Below, one piece after another: positions 58,882-64,000 of a DNA stretch of 64,000 nucleotides. Positions within the stretch are counted from its first letter, which is position 1. Each line of letters starts with the position of its first letter. This stretch comes from Lampris incognitus (lineage: Eukaryota; Chordata; Actinopteri; Lampriformes; Lampridae). The notes beneath the pieces were generated by a model. It did not search any database. It had not been told where the DNA came from and was given only the letters and a program-made list of their open reading frames with translations. The translations under genes were made by a program, and so were the position numbers. Location: contig NC_079212.1 of NCBI RefSeq assembly GCF_029633865.1, forward strand, positions 103,455,584-103,519,583. The letters run 5' to 3'.

Positions 58882-61737
58882 TGCACTTAAACACACTTGG
58901 TCAAGTTTAAATCTATACACACATACTCACACATGCTCACATAGACCTTAGATGAAAGCTATCACTGGTAGTGGTTGAATATCAAACATAAGAGGAATGC
59001 AGAGATCCAAAGGAAGGAGTGGGAAGAGAGGTGGGATGAGACGGATGAGGTGACTCGGGATGGGAAGGACAGATGAAAGGAGTAAGCGTGAGCCGTCTGG
59101 TGAGAGCAGGGAGAACCGCTCACCTGTTTGAGAGTAAGATCATCAAGAAAAGCAGGTGAGATGGGTTGGTTGAGTTGTTAACAGATAGCGGACTCGGGTT
59201 GCCTGGATCACCATTCAATAGCAGCCAAAATACTGAGCAGTCTTCTGTTTGTCTCTGAAGTGCCACAGAAATTGTGTGAAAAAGTGTCCACCAAATCCAT
59301 GAATGTGAAATCCTACTTCCTGGTGTGCCAATAGGCTGAATTGTATAAAAAAAAAAAATATCAACGCTATATACAGCTGTTTGTTCATCCATATTTTTTA
59401 TTTGGTTGTATTGTGGGATTGATATTATCCGATGCCGTCTATCAGCATACCAGGAAGTAAGTTTTCACAGTCATAAATTGTCTGCCAGTTTTGTCTCTGG
59501 CGGGCAATTGCTCCGAATATATGTTATAGGAATAATGCTAATGGAGTGTTATCCCTATAACATATACATAGAGATAATGTTGAAAATGGTGATTTATTTA
59601 TTTATTTATTTAATTGATTTTTTTTTTTACCTTAAACCTAAGGGCAGCGTACTTACCCTCCACCTCACTCAGCGGTTCTGTCCCAGCAGTCTGACCCTGG
59701 CTTAGCCCCAACCACATGGCTGCCAAAGAATATCATCTTTGGATGTTAGAAAAGGTGAGGAGAAGGAGTGAAAATACAGACACATACCTCAGAGACAAAC
59801 AGACACTGAAAAAGTGGACTGCTCAGCTGACATCTTTGTCAGGGTTCACACAGCGTTTTGTGTCCCTCGGCGTCCCCGTTGCCTCAGGCTGTTTATTGAC
59901 ATATTGACTTATTGGGCCCTGGAATCAGTGCATATGTGTGTGTAACAAAGATTTCTCTGTATGCCTCTGCCTGAATAAAACCTTGTCTACCCACTCACAA
60001 ACTCCTTTACCCTCTCCTGTCATTCTACCTCCATATAACATACCCTAATCTATTGCTTTTCCCCAAAGGCTGTAAATTGTATACCTGCTCAGGCAGTCTC
60101 TCATTACTACAAGTCACAGGCCAACATATTATGTCCTGTAATTAGAAAGCAAAAGTGAAATGCAGCTTCATATAGATACACTTAACTCCTAATTGACTGG
60201 CTGGTAGGGGACTGCTTATTCTCTACTGATCACCTTTTGGGACATTGTTACTTTTGGTTTTTCAGTCAGACTTCAGTTTATAGAACTAAAGCTCTATAGA
60301 AAATGGGGTCCCATTTACCTCTGCACTAAGATGGTAAGAAGAACTTTGCATACTTATTGTAGCTTTGGGAAAGACAAAGAACTATGGAAATATATCAGCA
60401 CCATAAAAATGCCTAACAATAAATCTGTTTCGTGGTGTTTTTGTAAAACTCTGTTGCGTTATGTAACATTTGTGTGCTTTCATTATTCTAATGACTGCAC
60501 ATGCACATCATGCATGTGCAGTCATTTGATGCCACATACTTGAGTGCAAACTAACCAAACCATCCAACAACTGGGAAATTTTATCCTCCCACTTGTTGAG
60601 ATGGAGTGAGCCATGGTAGTTGATGTTGGCATGAGGGACAGAATTTGAACACAAATAGCCCTTTCTAGAAAGATCTGCTCAAGCATTGAAGTCAAAAATA
60701 AAGCCCCAAATTTCCTGCTCCTTTCACTTTCCATGTTGCTGAGAAGGCATCAAGGGGGATTGAGGGTATGTCCCTATTTTACAGGCACTTTTCAGGCCAC
60801 CATACGATCTTTTCTGCAACAAAATTCAAGCGAAAACTGTAGAAAACTGCACGTCCCCCTTACTATACAATGTGACATCATATCAACAGACAGGGGATTG
60901 ACTGGAGGATGGGGAATGTGACGGTCTGCTTCAGGTTCCCATAGTTTTTTAAAAGACATCTGTTCCTGTTCCTTTCACTGTGGGACACGTTTGACTGTTT
61001 TGAGTTTGAGCTATTTAACGACATCCTTCTTGGATTTGCTCTTCATTCCCTCTTTCCCAACTCTAGCAGATGGGGTAGTTCCTGGTAGCCTTTCATACCA
61101 TTGACCTCAAGAATGCATAGTAAAGCAGATTGGGGTTACTTGATTAGATGAGTTGAGCTGAAAGAATGGCAAGTAATGAGGGATGGTGGAGATGAAAGGA
61201 GACAGAAGCATGAATAGTGACTGTATCTGAGTCACATTTTATCTTCATTCTACTGTTTATTCCAGAGGTTTCAACTAAAATGACAGCATCCTTTGTTGCT
61301 AACAGCTGTTAAGACTGTAAAACACGGAGCTTACATTTCATCTGAGCGCTGCCTTCTGGGGAACAGGAGTTGTCAGTGCATTGTCCACATTTCCTATGTA
61401 CAAACCCTCGAGGCCCACTAAAACTATATTTACTGCAGGAATCCTTGCCAGACAAATCCATTGCTTTGAGTTCTCCACAGGAAAACGTACTCTGAAGGAA
61501 GTTAACATTTTTGAGAGTGAGAGAGAAAGACAACTATATAGTTAAATACAGTACCCCTTACCCCATTTTACGCACTGTTCACATTTTTATTCTTTGGTAT
61601 TCTGTCTAAGCCTGGATCAAGGCATATTAAATTAGTTGGTTTTCACTGATATTTACCCATTAAAGAGTAAGAGAGCACTTGTTTTTATCCTGTCTCTGCC
61701 TGCTCGTATTTAGAAAAAAATATTAAAAGAGGGGTGC
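58882..61737. other. Upstream flank, no gene recognised
   Basis: No coding homology to any family I know. Holds a (TTTA)n tract at 59592-59612 and the palindrome at 60490-60526. Short frames (for example 59716-59907 and 61309-61533) show no recognisable domain. Confidence 0.4.
60490..60526. other. Perfect 16-bp palindromic hairpin with 5-nt loop
   Basis: AATGACTGCACATGCA at 60490-60505 pairs perfectly with TGCATGTGCAGTCATT at 60511-60526. Confidence 0.75.
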
Positions 61738-61826
61738 AGATGAAAGGGACAGCTTAAGCTCACTGAGGCAAATTTGTAATTTGTGATAATGGGCTATACA
61801 AATAAAATTGACTTGACTTGACTTGA
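61738..61826 (+). repeat. LINE 3' tail with (TTGAC)n
   Basis: GGGCTATACAAATAAAATTG followed by ACTTGACTTGACTTGAC, the terminal sequence of a common fish LINE. Only the 3' end is present. Confidence 0.6.
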
Positions 61827-62158
61827 CAGTGATGGTGGGGTGGGTTAGACTGAAGTTGACAGTGTTGTAATAAAACACCTCGCCCCAGCTTCTCACAAGT
61901 CTACTCAGAGCGTTTAGTTGGCTAGCATCGGCATGTCGCTTTTCTCCTACCCGACCCATATTTTATTGGTCTAACACTCAGGACCCCATGTGTGTCACAA
62001 ATGTCACATCGGTTTTGGCATCTTTGGTACCCCCATATTAACTAATTAATTCAGAAGGGATTGGTTGCAACGTGCCTTTTCCCCTAATGTGAGAAAAAGC
62101 ATAGCTTTTCTTCTTTAAAGTGGTCGTATAGTATTTCTTATTGTTCGGTCACGCATGT

Positions 62159-62189
62159 GCATGTGTGTGTGTGTGTGTGTGTGTGTGTG
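62159..62189. repeat. (TG)n microsatellite
   Basis: About fourteen TG units. Confidence 0.9.
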
Positions 62190-62267
62190 AGTGAGTGTCT
62201 GTGAATAATCTCGCAAACTACTGGACCTATCAGCCTAAAATATTTTTTGGTGCACAGTTATGACTGT

Positions 62268-63089
62268 TTTATTAAGACTATGATGGACTATGATGTTTGC
62301 GGATGACATTGTGAGCCGTAGTGAGAGTAGGGTGCAGGTAGAGGAGAGCCTGGAGAGGTGGAAGTATGCACTGGAGAGAAGAGGAATGAAAGTCAGTAGA
62401 AGCAAGATGGAATACATATGTGTGAATGAGAGGGAGGACAGTGGAATGGTGAGGATGCAAGTAGTAGAGGTGATGAAGGCGTATGAGTTTAAATACTTGG
62501 GGTCAACTGTCCAAAGTAACTGTGAGGGCAGAAGAAAGATGAAGAAGAGAGTGCAGGCAGGGTGGAGTGGGTGGAGAAGAGTGTCAGGAGTGATTTGCGA
62601 CAGAAGGGTACCAGCAAGAGTTAAAGGGAAGTTTTACAAGATGGTTGTGAGACCAGCTATGTTATATGGTTTGGAGACAGTGGCACTGACAAAAAGACAG
62701 GAGGCAGAGCTGGAGGTGGCAGAGTTGAAGATGCTAAAATTTTAATTGGGAGTGATGAAGAAGGACAGGATTAGGAATGAATATATTAAGAGGGACAGCT
62801 CAGGTTAAACGATTTGGAGACAAAGCAAGAGAGGCAAGATTGAGATGGCTTGGACATGTGTGGAGGAGAGATGCTGGGTATATTGGGAGAAGGATGCTGA
62901 ATATGGAGCTGCCAGGGGAGAGGAAACGATGAAGGCCAAAGAGGAGGTTTATGGATGTGGTGAGAGAAGACATGCAGGTGGCTGGTGTGAGAGAGGAAGA
63001 TGCAGAGGACAGGAAGAAATGGAAGTGGGTGATCTACTGTGGTGACCCCTAATGGGAGCAGCCGAAAGTAGTAGTAGTGGTAGTAGTAG
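62268..63089 (+). pseudogene. 5'-truncated copy of the RTE-like LINE
   Basis: The first 151 codons from 62290 are open: MMFADDIVSRSESRVQVEES, FKYLGSTVQSN, VVRPAMLYGLETVAL and AELKMLKF. Later parts are frameshifted, reaching GACCCCTAATGGGAGCAGCC and a GTA-rich tail. A 9-bp candidate target duplication TATGACTGT is at 62259-62267 and 63090-63098, with about 14 non-matching bases at the 5' junction. Confidence 0.87.
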
Positions 63090-63287
63090 TATGACTGTAT
63101 GATGAAGAACCACTCGTGGCTGCAATGATTCAAAACCTTTGGAAAACGTTTGTTCTCGCTATCGCTACTCCCTCTTTTCATTCACTCTCTAGCTCACTCA
63201 ACCCATGCTGCTTTCTGTTGCTGCCCAATCTAATTCAACCATGCGCATGTGTAACTCACATCTACAGTTGACTTGATTAAAAGTTAT

Positions 63288-64000
63288 TAAAATAATTTTG
63301 ATAATCCAAAAAATTACTTTGGTTTTCCAAGGACCGGATGGCTTGTAGCAACTGCCCCGGTACCCCATACTCCCGCAATACCCCCCACAGAGTGCCCCAG
63401 GGTTCACAGTTGTAAGCCTTCTCCAAGTCCACAAAACACATGTAGACTGGTTGGTCAAACTCCCATATCTCCCTCAGCATTTCCGCAAGGGTAAAGAGTT
63501 GGTCCATTGTTCCATGGCCAGAATGGAATCCACATTGTTCTTCCTGGATCCGAGGTTCAACAAGGAAAGGAGGTTGGAGCCTCCTTTCCAGCACCCTAGA
63601 GAAGACTTTGCCAGGGAGGCTGAACAGTGGGATGCCCCAATAATTGGAGCACACCCTCTGGTCCCCGTTTTTTTAAATATGGGAACCACCACCCCAGTCT
63701 GCCACTCCACAAGTACTGTCCCCAACCTCCATGTGACACTGAATAGGTGTTTCAGTCAAGACAGCCCAACAATGTCCAGAGCCTTCAACATCTCAGGGCG
63801 AATCTCATCCACACCAGGTGCCTTGCCACCAAGGAGCTTCTTAACTACCTCAGAGACCTCTGCCAGGGATAAGGGTGGGGCTTCCCTTGAGTCTTCAGAC
63901 TCTACCTCCTCCACTGAGGATGTGTTAGCTAGGTTCAGAAGCTCCTTAAAGTGTTCTTTCTACCGACCGACAAAATCCCCAGTCCGGGTCAGCTGTTTCC
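63288..64000 (-). pseudogene. Rex3 non-LTR retrotransposon fragment (running off the window)
   Basis: The minus strand encodes, across frameshifts, a linker with VEWQTGVVVPIFKK and reverse transcriptase blocks LFSLPGKVFSRVLERRLQPP, EEQCGFHSGHGTMDQLF and MCFVDLEKAYN, then VLREYGVPGQLLQAIRSL. The minus strand contains TGGCAGACTGGGGTGGTGGT at about 63690-63671, which I recognise as the target of the reverse primer commonly used for Rex3 surveys in fish. Homology stops abruptly after IRSL, so this copy is broken on the 3' side, unlike ordinary 5'-truncated LINEs. Confidence 0.85.

Noticed and set aside
57078..64000. A neighbouring host gene upstream of matn4 (RBPJL lies next to MATN4 in mammals)
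   Set aside because: No exon with recognisable homology was found in this flank; only repeats and unassigned sequence.
1..64000. CRISPR array, operon structure, integron or phage content
   Set aside because: No regularly spaced repeats with unique spacers. All long frames are either exons with GT-AG/AT-AC junctions or eukaryotic transposable elements.

Overview
This window is vertebrate chromosomal DNA, almost certainly from a teleost fish. It holds one multi-exon host gene with GT-AG introns, embedded in dense dinucleotide microsatellites, tRNA-derived SINEs and retroelement families typical of fish (a Rex3 fragment, a sushi/Tf1-type chromovirus, BEL/Pao, a hAT transposon with a GTF2IRD2/Charlie-like transposase). 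Nothing is organised as a prokaryotic operon, and I see no CRISPR array, tRNA or rRNA gene.

Host gene: a complete matrilin-4 gene (matn4) lies on the minus strand between 57077 (start codon) and 29128 (stop codon). I could place 16 coding exons by hand. Their phases all agree, and they sum to 2118 nt, or 705 residues: signal peptide, von Willebrand factor A domain 1, six EGF-like modules each on its own 123-nt phase 1-1 exon, VWA domain 2 and a C-terminal coiled coil. The coiled coil is split by a textbook minor-spliceosome AT-AC intron. EGF modules 2, 4 and 5 are close paralogues, pointing to recent exon duplication.

Layout. 1-3943: 3' part of a Ty3/gypsy element with an open gag-pol frame and a 3' LTR. 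4.0-9.4 kb: solo LTR, SINEs, an orphan THAP exon, inverted-repeat elements and a gypsy relic. 10.0-13.7 kb: a non-LTR retrotransposon split by a 2389-bp hAT transposon with an intact 645-aa transposase and a perfect 8-bp target duplication. 14.3-18.5 kb: relics of BEL/Pao, gypsy and L1-like elements. 19-29 kb: mostly non-coding, downstream of matn4. 29.1-57.1 kb: matn4. Its second intron carries a 5860-bp, apparently very young sushi-type chromovirus (two 694-bp LTRs with two differences, CCTTT target duplication). 57.1-64 kb: upstream flank with microsatellites, a MITE-like repeat, a LINE copy and a Rex3 fragment.

The most noteworthy signals are the matn4 U12-type intron and its expanded, individually skippable EGF exons; the Tf1-like self-priming signature in the young chromovirus, supported by a TATA-like motif 30 nt upstream; the intact nested hAT element; a miniature LTR element with a tRNA-Leu-like primer site next to the U12 splice signals; and several unexplained hairpins and short dispersed repeats. 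All identifications come from reading the sequence and from memory of the families; no database search was run.
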